From Parastagonospora avenae f. sp. tritici 18332-5 (lineage: Eukaryota; Ascomycota; Dothideomycetes; Pleosporales; Phaeosphaeriaceae), in assembly GCA_022559985.1 (NCBI GenBank), contig JAFJTR010000001.1, forward strand, positions 558,001 through 622,000: 64,000 nucleotides of DNA, given 5' to 3'. Below, piece by piece: positions 43,683 through 56,602 of the stretch (the stretch's first letter is position 1; each line of letters opens with the position of its first letter). The position numbers were made by a program, and so were the translations under genes. Under the pieces are notes generated by a model. It saw only the letters and a list, made by a program, of their open reading frames with translations. It made no database searches and was not told the origin of the DNA.

Positions 43683-46600
43683 TCAGGTACCAGACATTTC
43701 GACGTTCTTCACAAAGTCGGTCTCCTCCAGCCTAACACCGTTCAAGATCCTCCCGAGGTGCGTCTTCTCTACGCCCTCACCCTCACGGCGAATCTTCATG
43801 AGCAAGGTGCGCAAGAAAGGTACCGGCGACATCCTTAAACCCCAATGGCCAGAGGGCGGGTCGATAAATCCATCAGCGTAGACTTGCTGACCCTTCACAG
43901 ACTTATATCGCAGGAGTCCAAGGAAGTCGCAAAGCTCAATGTACTCTTCGAACGAACGGAGGTAGAGGCTGCCCGTGAACAGATTGAGTTGCACCGTGAG
44001 GCTGCGAGATACTTCTCCGGGCGTGAAGGCATGACCGATGTTGTATAGTTCGAGTTTGTCAAGTGAGTCGAAGCTGGCGTTGGCTCGTGGGGCGAAGATA
44101 TGCAGAGTAGCCCTTGCGTGCTCGCGAATGAGTCCTAGCAAGCTATTGGCTTCGAAGGAGCTGATGATGACGAGTTGTTGGATGGCATCAGTGACAACAT
44201 CTCGCACAGACAGTACGAATTGGACTGGTCGCTGGTATGAGTCGGAGATGAAATGATGGCCCGCGTAACCGTTGGGAACTTTCACCGTGCGCTCGAAGTC
44301 TGCTGTGACTAGCAAATCTGTGGGAAACTGCTTAAGCGCAAACAAGCTGGCCGCGCTTGTGGTAGCCAAGGTGCGGAAAGCAGGCTTGAAGACTCGTGGG
44401 TTGGGGCGCAGGTAGCCGGTTTGTACCAGATATCGAACATCAGAGTGAACAGAGTGGTCCTGAGGCTCCAGTCGTGCAGGTCGCTCAATTTGTTTCTCTT
44501 CTTCGATTTCGGGAGCCAGTTCACGTTCTTGCTCTTCGCTCAAAGTAGCAATGCCAAAGCCCATGGCGTCAAATTCCCGGCATCTAGCGACAATTCGTGA
44601 AATGTTCGCATTGCCCAAGTCCCAAGTTTTCAGCATCCCCAAGCTATCTTCTTCATTGATCAGCGGCTTGTAACGTGCCTCCAGAGTCTGAGCCTCGTCT
44701 TCAAGGAAGGACTGAGCTTGATCCTGAGTAGTTGCAACGCCACACAGGGAATTGCTGTTGCGTTCGTATCTCTCGCCTTGTACTGCCCACAGTGGCATGC
44801 TCCTCTTGAGGTCTTGCCAAGTCTCGGTGATCGACCAGCACAAAACATCGCTGACCTCGATGGAGTCATTTGAAAGCTTTCCAGTACGCTCACAAATCTT
44901 TGCCGATATCTCCTCTGGCACGATGAATGCTACCGACTGGCCCAGGCCCAGCTTTCTCATTCTCATACACCCTGTGAAATTGTTAGTGATTTCGATAATT
45001 TAGTGCTGTTGGCAAACATACCTTGGGTAAGCTTATCCTTGACTAGGCCCTGTCCCAAGGTCACAGCAGCTCGGTAGTTGCGAGGTAATTTCAAGTCTGT
45101 TCCTCTAGTATGAGCTTCGTCAAGATAGACCAGGCAGACACCAAGATTTTTGGCGAATGGAGATGTCTGCAAGGGCTCGATGCGGCCTGCGCGATCTAAG
45201 ACTGAGAGCTCCTCATCGTTGAAGAACACGACAGCTTCGATGTTATCGTCGTCAAGCATTTTCAGCCATGCTTCAGCAACTTGCTGGTTGTCTTGTTCAA
45301 GGATAGAAGCACCGCAATCAAGTATGACTCGAACCTCTGGAACCATCTGAACGACCAATGAGAGAAGATGATCTGCATCACTACCATTGACATTTGAGCG
45401 TGGCGGCAACAGCTCCACTGATGTTTCAGCTTGCAGTAGGTACCGTAGTACTAGCGCATTGGTATGACTCTGGCTGGGAAGGTCTAGATGCTTGACTGTC
45501 AGAGGTAGCAGATGCAAGGTGTCGTTTGTGCCTGAAAATCCGGTAACCGGATGTGTCTTGACGGCGCCAATATCCCATCCCGAAGCGCTCAGCTTCTGAG
45601 GGAACTCTTTCATAGCCTTAGGGAAAACCAGAAAGGAGAGATAGTAGTCGATAGCCTTCTTGGAGTGGCGTAGAAACGGGAACAGCTCAACGATGCATTG
45701 ATGGGGGTCTTTGATAGATACCCCGGACAGCTGGCGGAACGCGGGTGGCAAATCTGGGGACGCTGTAGCAACCCATTCATCGTACTGAATGTTGCTCTGA
45801 TCTGACTTAAGCAGATGGACGAAGCTGTCAAAGAGCTGTTCGTCCGTCAATCCGCCATAGTAATGTGACAGAAGAGAGAGAAGTATGACCACGTCAGGAT
45901 GAGAGAACTCGCTTCTAGGACTTGGGCAATCCTTGCTCCTGAAAGGTACTGCAAGTTGTGTCGCCGGTATTCTGCTAGGATCGAGGCCGTAATTGACTCG
46001 CCAGCGCTTCGTACTCAACGCGAATTGGAGAATACCGCCAGCAATGAGACCTCGAACCAGCAATAATGGAAGTTTCGTGCTTTCTGTCCAGAATCTGCTG
46101 CTCTCCACAGCTGCTATCTCGCTCGTCGTGAGTTCAGACTTGGTGATGTATCGCAGAAGCGAGGCTTGAACGTCTGGAGATTGCGAGCTAGTCGGTAGCC
46201 CAACGATGCCGAATTCGACTATGTGTTTTGCGAGGAGCAACAGCAGCTGTCTAGCGGTATCACTGCGCAGAATCCTGACTCTGGGGAACCTCCCTGCTTC
46301 GTCTCGCTCAACGTCGATAGATTCTGGTCGCCGTTTCTTTAATCTTTTGGCGAAGCGCGGAATCAGTCCCACAATAGCTTGAATCACATGCCATCGCTCT
46401 GGTGCGAATTCGATAGATCGCTGAGTCCCCATGGTATAGATCAACTCAAACTTCACAGAGAAGTTTTCGTCCGACTCGTCCACGATGTCGCGAGACACAT
46501 TGTCGAAGAACTTTTGAGTTTCTAAGAGTGATCCTGCACATGCTTGATCAACTAAGAGAGCTTCAATTGCCATGAGCTTGAACGATAGTATGTGCTCAGG

Positions 46601-49600
46601 CTGGATCAGCAAGACACCGCGATTCGCTATGCATTCCTCATAGGTCCGACGAATGAGGTTCGCTTCAGTCACATTCGGTCGCAGCGAGCGAGAAAAGGGC
46701 ATGTGGTAAATGCGCCTGTTCAGCAGATAACCGAGCTTGGAGATGAGCATGTGCAACATCTGTTTGCTCTGGGGCTTTGCAACTATGATCCGGACAAGCT
46801 TCTTCCTGTCAGCCAAGTAAGCCGCTAGCATTGGCACGATGGTACTGCTCTTGCCACCACCCATCAAGAGCTGAAGTACGATGTTGATGGCGTCTTGAGA
46901 GTCCCTCATGTGCGAAGCGATGTACTCCTGTTCTTTTCGGATGAGTATGCCACTCTCCGCCTCGAGCAACAGTGTCTCAGGAAATTCTTTGGGGCCCCAA
47001 TTGCTGTGACCAACGTGACCAAGTTCTTCCATCAAGTCTGCTGGTTTGCGTGATAAGGAAACCAGCCGCTGTGCTCGATGCAACTGCGTAACAGCAAGTC
47101 CATACTCGATGATTACAGTCTTCCATGAATCTGACAATGTTCCAAAGCGGTCGCAGTGCAGCTGTGCGAGCCAAAAGGTCGGAGGTGTGCGTGGAGAATG
47201 CTGCACGAGCAGCCCAATTTGATTGCTGAGAGAGTTATCATTTGCAATGACTTGGTATAGCGCAAGATTAAAAGCTTTGAAGTAGCGCTTGCAGTTGTCG
47301 AGGTACGTTTGGAGCAACTTGTGGACAGTATCATCTGACCAGGCGTCGGCCACTCTAGAATCTGGTACGTGAAGGGCCTCAAGAGAGGCACAGCTATCAC
47401 GCAAGGTATCAACATAATCCACTTCACACTTCGACTTGGCTAGAGATTGAAGCGTCGTGCAAAGTTGCTCTAATCGAGTGCCCTGATCATCACTCTGGGA
47501 CAACGTTTGGCCTTCCACCATTGGAAGTACAGGCTCACGAGGCGGCACCAGCGTCAAGAACGAGCTTTCGTTTGGTTCCTCCCTGGAAATGGTTGGTGGG
47601 GCTGCAGCAAAAAAGCAGTCGATGTGGAAAATAGACTGTGTGTTGCTAGTCTTGCGCAACACTAATGGCTTGCTGTAATTTATGCGTGGCGAAGTGATAG
47701 GCATAGCTTGCTGTTGTGCTATCAAGGCAGATGTACCCTGGAGATACCTTAGGAACTGGCTGTTCTGGTACCATGTCTTGAATTTTGCTTCGACACGTGA
47801 CATTGCATCCGACACGTCGACATACTGACGGATTGAATCACGCGTAGGATGGACTGGGATCTTGACAGGCCATTGATGCTCTAATTCCGCAACGAAATAC
47901 TGAACAGCTGCGTCTCGACGGGTTTTGAACAAACTGTTTATGCGCTTGTCGTGTTCTTGATCTGTTTCAGTGTCTTGCTTCGGTATGCTCTCCTCTTCAG
48001 AATCATCGAAAGATTTCGTAGAGTTTCTGACGATGTTGACAATTTCGCCAGAGTTCCAGGTGCTACCGTCAGCCAAGTGGAAGGCCGGAACTGAAGGCGG
48101 CGTCACACTAGACATCGACTGCAGTCTGTAGAAAATCGCGAAAGCTTGTATAGCACGCGAATCTGCCGATTCAGCAAATGCCATTGTCGAAAGCCAAGTC
48201 ATGATGTTGTATTTATTACAGCTTCCACGCAATTTGGGCAGGACCAGGTGGAGACTGCACCAAAACTCTCGAAGTTTCTCGGTGGCATTGCCCAACCACT
48301 TCGAATCATAGTGAAGTGTTCTTGAATCGAACAAATTACTTGGGCCATCGATATTTTCGCCCTTGAAGTGTGCCTGTAGCAAAATGTTGCTCAGATTTCG
48401 AATGGTCGTATCAAGAACAGCTTTGTCCCTGACTATCATAGCGGCTGCCATATATGCACGCTGGCCTCGCTGAGATTGCGTGAACATATCTCGAGCTTTG
48501 TAGATTGTGTCTTTGTCCAAAGTGTGCACGTCGACGCCAAAACCATAGACGCGGAAATTTGATGTTCGCATGGAGTCCCGTACCTCCAGGTGAGGGTTCG
48601 TCGATGTCCATTTTGTGGTATCAGGCATTTGATCAGGGTAATACAAACGATGAGCCTCAGCCTGCCGGATGATATCCTCTGCACCAACACGAAGTTTGGG
48701 ATGTTGTGACAAAAAGGGCAGCCTTTTGTCCCACTCGATTGATTGCATATCCATTATCTCGGGTGGATAGAATGTCCTTGATGGTGAAATTTTTGCAATC
48801 TGATACAGTAATTCGATGTTCTCTGCTGTCAAGAACTCGAATGAACGTACAGCAGCGGACTGCAAGATGATCAACGCTGATTCCGTGCCTGTGAAGCCAG
48901 TCAAAGGATCTGGTAGGCAATGTGAGGTCAGCGCATGCAGGAGCGCGAGAAAGAGTCGACGCTGAACGTCTCCGCTTTCCTGAACACGGCCAAGAGTAGT
49001 GTCGAGCGAGTATGCATAGACTGCTTGAGCCTCGTCTTGCTTGATGCGAACTAAGACATGGTGATCGTCCGGCACAGTGATACACCTGATCGAATCTGCA
49101 CCAAATGCCCGAGGTACTGGAATCAGAACCAATCGATCTTCGGCTGTGGTGGCAGGTTTGAGGACCAATTTGCTGGCAAGACCAATCAGAGTTCCCATAC
49201 TCTGGTCAGGATCAACGATCATGCCGCGGTATTGGCGAGAGTGTATCGTGGTTTCTTGTTTGGCGACGTGAAAGTCGAGTTGCAGCCGCGGTAGACTGAT
49301 GTGCACCGTATGCGTCAAAGTATCCAGTATAGTATGAATATGCTGAGCATCCTCTAAAGTGCCGAAGATTGTGGACAGTGTGCCAGCAGTATTGCTAGAG
49401 AGGTTTGCGAGAACGGAGGCCTCTTTCACGAGCCGCCATGCAGCTCCCTTCCGTATCAATCTCCATCCAGGGCCGCAGTTTGACCAAGGGTCGTCTCGGG
49501 AACAGAATATCACCTCGTCGTGCTCGTGATCGTACCAGTGAATGTAGTTTGCCACGAAAGCTAGAGGCAGGCAATCTTGGAAGAGCCATGAAGGCAGTAA

Positions 49601-52600
49601 ATCTGATCTGTAAAGCATTAGCTCGGTATGCCTATTAGATCATTATTTGACTTACTTCGAATTGTTCTTGACAGCGACCAATAGCATGTCTGTACCTGAC
49701 ATGCCAAAATGCAGCTTGTAGCCCTGATACGTGGACTTCGCCGAAAATCTCATACCCGGTTGATCTGTTGGTACAACTTCAAGCGTTGATTTCCCAAATA
49801 GAGGCATATAGATCGGGTGCCGCATGAATTCTGATGGGAGACGAGCCAATGGCAGACCATTCACAAGCAACTCCGCAGACAGCAGGTTGAAGAAGACTTT
49901 GAGGTCGCCAGAATTGGTGCATAGCCAATGCTTGTGAGTCGCTTCGCTCATAATCTTCCAATGCGCTCCAGGCAAAGGATCGAAGTCGGCCCAGTTCTCA
50001 CGCACAGCTGTGTCGAGACCAATGTCACCCCTCTGAATGCACTGACGGAGCTTCGTGAACACGCGGTAAAGTGTCGTTCTCCAAGATTGCAGCATGGCTT
50101 TGTAGACAGCTTGAGATTCGGACTGTGCAACCTTGCCATTTTCTTGTACTACAATCGAGCATCGAAGAAGGATAGAGGTCGCAGAAGGTTGTTGGAGAAC
50201 CACGTCGATAAATTCGTCCTCCACGCTGAAGGTTTGTGTGCACAATAGTGCAACTTCCGTAGCTCTCGAGTACAAGTCGGACCTCTGCTTCTCCTCTACC
50301 GAATCGCGCGCTCTGCCTTGGAGACGAATGAGCCACTCCATACTGAATTTGCGGGCTTTGGCTAGGAATTCCAGGGTACGATCTTGGATATTAACGGATG
50401 GCGTCATACTAAGTATGCGTAGACTCAGCCCGACGAAGGTAGCGACCGCCCGCCAAGATTCCCAGTTCTCAGAGATGCGCAAGAGAGAGAGCTCGAGTTG
50501 CGCAAGCGTTGCATGACAATACGATTCTTCCAAGAGGATGCTATGACTTGTACGGCTTGAAAGCCCATTGGGCAAACCGCATTGACCAAGGACTTGTAAA
50601 AGGAGTGTTTGCGTCTCTACTTTCGCAAAGTCGATTGTGGGCATTGCCAGTTGCGTAAGGATGTTCGAATATATGATGTTTCGACCTGATGGGAGCGCTC
50701 CAAAGCTCTTGTATTCATCGATGGAGAAATGCACGGGACAATCAGAGAGGCTAGCAATTACCTCGTTTGGCGTTCTGCCATCCGGACACGAGGGTGGCCT
50801 ATACAAGAAGCTTTCCAGGTTTTTCGACCGTGCATCGGGCATTTGGTAAACGCATTTCTTTGCAACATGTTCTGTGGAGTGGCGGTCTCCGGTGTGATGA
50901 TTGAGCCATACGTCGTGATAAACGTATCGCAGTGCGTTGGGAAGACAGACATTGTGGTTTTCCAGATTCGGAATGCCCTCCACGGTCTTGCGGTGTGTCA
51001 CCATGTGCGGCTTGACAGTCGAAAGAGGTACGATACGGCGTGCGTGGTACTCTTGATGTTGTAGCATGTTGGACAATCCATGGTGCTTATCAAGAGTGTA
51101 AGCGGTCTGGGGTGTGAAGGTATCACGCGTGGCGAATCCAAGCACGGTCGAGACGAGGAACATCGATGCATCTCGCCATTCGCTGAACGCTTGCGGAACT
51201 TTGAGCTCGAACACAGTCGCTTTAGCTGTCGGTATATCGGAAGAAACTGGCCACTCATAGATATCGATGCTCATGCGTTCTGCTCTGGTCTTGTAGTTGC
51301 ATCTACTGCAGTTTGACGAGTGTCTAGTCGTCGTATATCTGTGGCGGCGAGTGTTAACATATGTTTCAGTTTCACAAACTTTGCTGTCGTAGCTTCGCAT
51401 CAAACTCTCATACTGCAGCTTGAGATTGGCGAGTTCTTCATACTTTGACTTTTGTTGTATCTCTGCATCTCGCTCGATGGTCGCCAGTGTGGTCTGAAGC
51501 TCCCGAGATTGGTCGAAATATCTGACAGCGAAGGTCGACGATTGTCCAAAGTGGGAGAAGACAGATGGACTTCCTTCCATTGCCATTTTTCGACGACTGC
51601 CAACATAGCGTTCAACTTCAGCCAGACGCTGCATCTGGCTATGGAGCGGTAGAACAAGGCATTGAAGCTCGTCTAAGACTAACTCCGGGTCGAAATCAGA
51701 TAGCAGGGGGTAGAGCACACAGGCCGACTTGTCGCAGGCCACCCAAAGCTCCAAAATAGTCAAGTACATGGTGGACAGACTTGCTGGTATTCCGCTGTAT
51801 TCGGTACCAGCGGCCGCATGGTAAAGTTGCATCAAGGCATACAGCTTGCCACACGATTCGCGGCCGCGGAGATGGCGAGATACCCAAGACTGCAGATGCT
51901 GTTCTATCCAAGCTTCAACAGCTGCTAATCGCAGGTATTTTGTATCGCCAGAACTACCAATAGTGTTCGGTAAATCGTGCTTTGGGTATGCCGGAAATTG
52001 CTCATCTGGTTGGAAGTCTCCACATGCGGTATCCTGACGCCTCGTAGAGATCGAAGCAAGGAATGTATCGAGTTTAGGCAGAGTTGTATCTAAGTCTTTC
52101 TCGGGCTGTAGACTCCGAAGTAGAGTGGTGTCGATATTGCCATGTTGACAGCTTGTGAGCATATTCCACTTCGTTTCGATGAATGCATGAGTGTCGACCA
52201 TACTAGCTTTGAGCTCCTTCACCCAAGAAGGAAGTACCAAGTCTAGATGTCCGAGTTTTTCCAACTTGCGGGTTCGGCGCTCCAATTTAGCATAGATGAC
52301 ATACAGAGTCTCACTGCCTATGACTGTCCACTTCGCTTTGGCCTGGAATATCTGTTAGTACTCGTATTGATCATTGCTGAACCTTGAAAAAGTAGCTTAC
52401 CGATTGCAGTATTCGTAAAAGTAGCTGGGCCATGAACACTTTATACAATCCATAAAGAGGCCGTATGGTGCTTGACGCCCTTGTGAACAGCAACTGCAAA
52501 GTGACACGTATGAGAAGCCAGAGTGGAGAACGCCGCCATGGATGCCTGCAATTACGCCACAAAACTTCATCGCGCGTGTTCTTCGTGATGCGGACAGTGT

Positions 52601-53276
52601 CGGTCAATCTGCCCAAGGCAGCGATGTAGTTCATGAGCCAGTCCGAGACCATTGTAGGATCTGTCGTATCACGATCCTCGTCAATGTTTTGCCCCATCTT
52701 GCGGACCTGGGGCTGCATGCCTGGCGCAGTCTGTGTTGTCATCTTTGCAATCGTGTATGCAAGCGACTCCCGAAAATCTTTGTCTTGCATGATGGAGACT
52801 TGGACTCTTGACGCAGAACCCGGGAACGTTCGGACGAGCCTCCCAACGGTGCTCATTGCGGCATTGTTGGTAGGAGATAATTCGAAAGGTTCGAAGGCGA
52901 CAAAGTCACCGCGCCGACTGATCAAGAGACCTGCGTTCTGGGCTTTGATCTCGAGTGGGACTTGCTCGTCCCTTGTCCCAGTAGCAAGTTGTAGCAGGAT
53001 TTTCTGGAGCTGTGACTCGCTTACATTGCCATCTTCGTCTTGGCTATCTCTCAGGTTCACCATAACTGTAACAGCAGAGGTTACAATGGCCTGTATGTCT
53101 TGCTCCTTTACGTGGTCACGAAGGTCCTGTAGCGCGCATACAGTGGTGTCAATGAGACACCGTTCATGAGCGGCTTTGTAGTCGCTCTTTTGAGGCAGTT
53201 GAGGCGGAAGTACGACATGATGTACAAGGTATGTCGCCTCGCCCGTCGACATGGGCAGCCCGTCCGAAGGTGCCAT
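43683..53276 (-). CDS. Giant DUF6606/DUF3638/DUF3645 protein, P-loop and DEAH-containing
   Basis: A very large fungal protein of 3,145 residues. Exons 53276-52401, 52342-49656, 49607-45022 and 44971-43683; introns are 48-58 nt and all junction phases match. The N-terminus YLVHHVVLPPQLPQKSDY is the DUF6606-type start. Around residue 2100 LLQLLMGGGKSSTIVPMLAA is a Walker-A-like loop in the DUF3638 region. Around residue 2680 VYLDEAHTRGTDLKLPRNYR carries a DEAH box in the DUF3645 region, followed by GQGLVKDKLTQGCMRMRKLG, a helicase-motif-VI-like block. Databases often label such proteins ubiquitinyl hydrolase, but I see no proof of that activity; the motifs suggest a helicase-like ATPase. The first in-frame ATG is 53276. 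No membrane segments are clear. Confidence 0.88.
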
Positions 53277-53428
53277 CCGCACGTGGTGACGCACAAGTTG
53301 CGATACGTACTAGGTTGCGCAAGATGGATGTCAGTAGAGCGTCACAGAAAGCGACCTGGAACATACAAAGAAAAATGTTACTTGTACGTCGAAAACTTCA
53401 ACACCAGACTGCTCGCAATCTGTGCAAC

Positions 53429-53461
53429 AAGAAGCGCGTCCAAGAAGCGCGTCCAAGAAGC
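53429..53461. repeat. 13-nt tandem repeat, 2.5 copies
   Basis: Unit AAGAAGCGCGTCC occurs at 53429-53441 and 53442-53454, followed by a partial third copy to 53461. It lies about 150 bp upstream of the giant gene's start codon. Confidence 0.85.
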
Positions 53462-54846
53462 ACAGGTGGGTAAGAGCAGTTGAGCACAAGGCGGTACTGC
53501 GGTGGTAGAAGGTGAGGGGAGGTGGGGAGATCAACAAAGTCGCGGGATGGGGATAAGTTTGTCGCGTTGTGCTGTGTTGAGACAAACACAAACGTGCCCT
53601 CACTTTCACCGGAGGCTGCTCTTTGAGTGCGCGCCACTTTGAAAAGTTCACCGTGTAGCACCAAGAACTGTCCCGCCGTACTTCAGAGCAACCACATATT
53701 TGTACCTACTTGTTTGTGCATTGAGACATGTGCTGCGACTCTCTGTCCAGGCTACCAGATGAGGCAGTGTTGAGATATCGATGCGCGCGCCTGCGCACCG
53801 CCGCAATACGACACCCTCCGATCCACATTACAAGAACTGAACATCCTGTCATTCGTGCCAATATTTCTTTCTCTGCTCTTGGATTGCGGCACAGAACTTG
53901 AAGGGCGCAAGGCAGCAATAGACAGGATGGACGAGGCTGGGGGAAACGCATAAGACATTGAGGAGATGAAATTAATTGATAGTGAAGAAGACTAATGCAC
54001 AATGATATGGTCCAATACCTTCTCCCGTTTGCCATGATGCGTTACTTCCTGCTGATGATGTGGGAATTATTCACGCGAGACGACGTGCAACCGCGACTGG
54101 ATCAGCTCGCGCTAAACTCCCCAATGCGGAATAGCACGGCGCAGCGAAACGGCAGGTGCAAGTCTTCAAGCATCAAGAACATCGAGCGCGATGACAGCAC
54201 GGCAAGATGATATCAGCAGCTCGTTGAAGCCATGAATATGCACCCCAACGTAGACACCATCAATCTTGACCGTGCATCCACCCAGCAACCACCAAACCCC
54301 GTCCCCCATACACTCCCAACACTCTTCGCGCCTTCCACATATCCATCACCGAAGCCTCATCTACACTCCCGCTTCACTCCCCATCCCTATACAACCCCCC
54401 AACACCCCATCTCCAAACTTCACAAACTCAATTGCACACCCTTTCAGCGCTGCGCCCCATGAAACACGTTTCCACATACCTTTCATGCTACACCCACACA
54501 TCTTTCATTTCCGCCTAACCCTCGATCAACCCTGCAGTCTGCTTATATATAGGCGCACGGGGAGCGTATATGTACCTGACGAGGATCAAGGTTCGTTCAT
54601 GGGAAAGGGACATGGATGTACATATAATGTAGGGACTAGGGTATGTGGGCATCACCACAGAGACGCATACAGTAACTACCTACGAAGTCAAAAAATGAAT
54701 AATGAGTGAGAACAAACCACACGCATGAGCAAGCAATTGTTGAGCAAGCATCGGACTCCCGGCTTACGCATGTGTCCGGCGCGGAAGTGCGAAAGTCTGA
54801 TGAAGTGATGCCGGTATTGACATCTGGGGGGAATCAATATTTGACA

Positions 54847-55015
54847 TGAAACACCCCCGAACCAACGAGTCACGCAAAAGAAATCTTCGAACGTTCTTCA
54901 TCCCTTCCCGCACTATACTATACTCCAACGCACACTTACAAATAGCAAAAGAACTGTAATATCACAATATTGAATATGGGAGTGAAACACCGCCGACGAG
55001 TCACGCAAAATACTT
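54847..55015. repeat. Degenerate direct repeat, about 131-bp spacing
   Basis: Two segments share TGAAACACC(C/G)CCG and an identical 15-mer ACGAGTCACGCAAAA (54865-54879 and 54996-55010). Looser similarity extends downstream (CACTATACTATACTCC versus CACTCCCTATACTGG). Confidence 0.65.
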
Positions 55016-55625
55016 CCTCAAACGCACCGCACTCCCTATACTGGCCCACCGCCACCGGTAGATCATGGGCCTGACAGGCATCATCCCCACCGCGCCTGGG
55101 TGTAGGTGTTTCTGCTATATACAGGCGTAGTTCGAGACACGTCTCCGCTAGTCGTTCGTGATGGATCGTCAGGTACCCGCATCACTCGGCATGGGTGACG
55201 TGGGAAGGATACAAGGGCTAGGTGGTGGTAGTGTGGTTACAAATTTGACGTAATGGGAGTGGCCTGTTGGATAGTAGTGGCGCATACGGGACGAATTGTT
55301 CATATATTCAAGAAGTTGACAAGCCGAGGTTCGCGAGATCGAATCATGCCATGCGAGAGAGCTGAAGCTGATGAATTACAACTTAGTATTATATGCGGCA
55401 CTTGCTCAAGTGCCTCGGTGATCAGAGGCAATGCCCATGCCCTTCATCATAGTAGCGACCGTGATGCAGCTCTAAACCCGCGATACCAAATGCTCTATGA
55501 GGGTAATGCTGCCAAACGGATATCCCCAAAACGCCGCGATGTCGCCAGAGTGCAACACATCCAAACCGTTAGTGCACTCGTCCGTAATAGTACACTTCCC
55601 TCATCTAATCATTCTTCGTGCATGG

Positions 55626-56602
55626 CTACGACCGTGTCTCGACAGGGACCTCAGTCGATGGCCGCGGCATGGGCTTCAGTTCCGAGCCAGTACCGCTCTC
55701 GGCCCGTTTGCGTCCGGTTAGAGAGAAGTGATGGCTCGATGTCGGCCGCTCTTCCGTCTTTTTGTCGTCTGAATTGCTGTTGTCGCCAAAGCGCGAAAAG
55801 AGGCCGCGCTTCTTCTGGGGAAGGGGCTTGGGCTCGTCGTTCAACCCCACATCTTCGAACCCCTCTTCTGGCACGGCGGGCTGGTCCGTGCTATCGCGAT
55901 GTTGCTGCATCGAAGAGCGGGGCGTAGCGCGCGAACGGCGGACATCGAGAGAGCGGCGTGTGTCAATTGACCGCCGGGCATCGAGCGATTGACGTGGGTA
56001 TGTCTCATTGCCGCAGTCTTGGATAGGGGACCGAGCAGAAATATCCTGTGTAACCATAAGCACTGTGCTGGGGCGTATTTTGGGATCCAACATACGAAGG
56101 ACCTCCTGTATGAGTCGAAGCTCTCCCGCGAGATGCTGAAGGGCTCATTCTCGCTAAGCAGACTTCGGTGGTTTGAGGATGTTGTAGAGATGTTGGACTT
56201 GGAGTGCCAAAAGGCGGGCTTCTCCTGCTGCGGTGACGGCTGTTGGAGATGTCAACCAGGTTCGCGCATTTAGACGACTATGGGGGGCTACAATGCAACA
56301 ATGCGCGTGCATCTGAGACCGGGTTATTTGAGGTGTCTTACAGGCAGATATACGCCGCTGTCGTTGATCTCTGTTTCCAACTGTAAGCGCCCAATTCATA
56401 CCATGGGGCACCGGACCTGGCAGTGCTTTGCGCATAGGGCTTCATCCTCACCACTCAGTTTGTATTCTGCAGGGTCCTTGACTTGCAGGGGCTTTGCACC
56501 CGAGACGGTCGTGTCCTTGAATCCATTTTCCGCCGAAGTCCGCTGGTTTTCGTCGACGACTTCAGGCACACCAGCGCGGCGAAATGGGTTGCGGATAGGC
56601 AT
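55626..56602 (-). CDS. Hidden four-exon conserved-type fungal protein with SLDxRRS repeats, unknown function
   Basis: No single long frame shows this gene; it appears when four short exons are joined: 56602-56452, 56370-56342, 56239-56096 and 56045-55626, giving 247 residues. Introns (81, 102 and 50 nt) have canonical GT/AG ends, and all phases agree. The protein starts MPIRNPFRRAGVPEVVDENQ, passes EYKLSEINDSGVYLPPSPQQ and ISRESFDSYRRSFDISARSP, then repeats (S/D)LDxRRS three times (QSLDARRSIDTRRSLDVRRS). It ends with GFEDVGLNDEPKPLPQKKRG, RGLFSRFGDNS and a Ser/Arg-rich tail. It is likely disordered and phosphorylated. The style matches uncharacterised Pezizomycotina proteins, but I cannot name a function. 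Exon 2 is only 29 nt. Confidence 0.82.

Larger units (their letters stand above)
53277..55625. other. 2.3-kb gene-free region upstream of the giant gene
   Basis: Holds the promoter of the giant gene and the 3' end of the next minus-strand gene. It includes a short 13-nt tandem repeat (53429-53461) and a degenerate direct repeat (54847-55015). Short frames (54266-54709, 55253-55927) show only Pro/His/Ser-rich or random content. Confidence 0.5.

Noticed and set aside
53277..53294. N-terminal extension of the giant protein to 53294
   Set aside because: The codon at 53294 is GTG; the first ATG is 53276.
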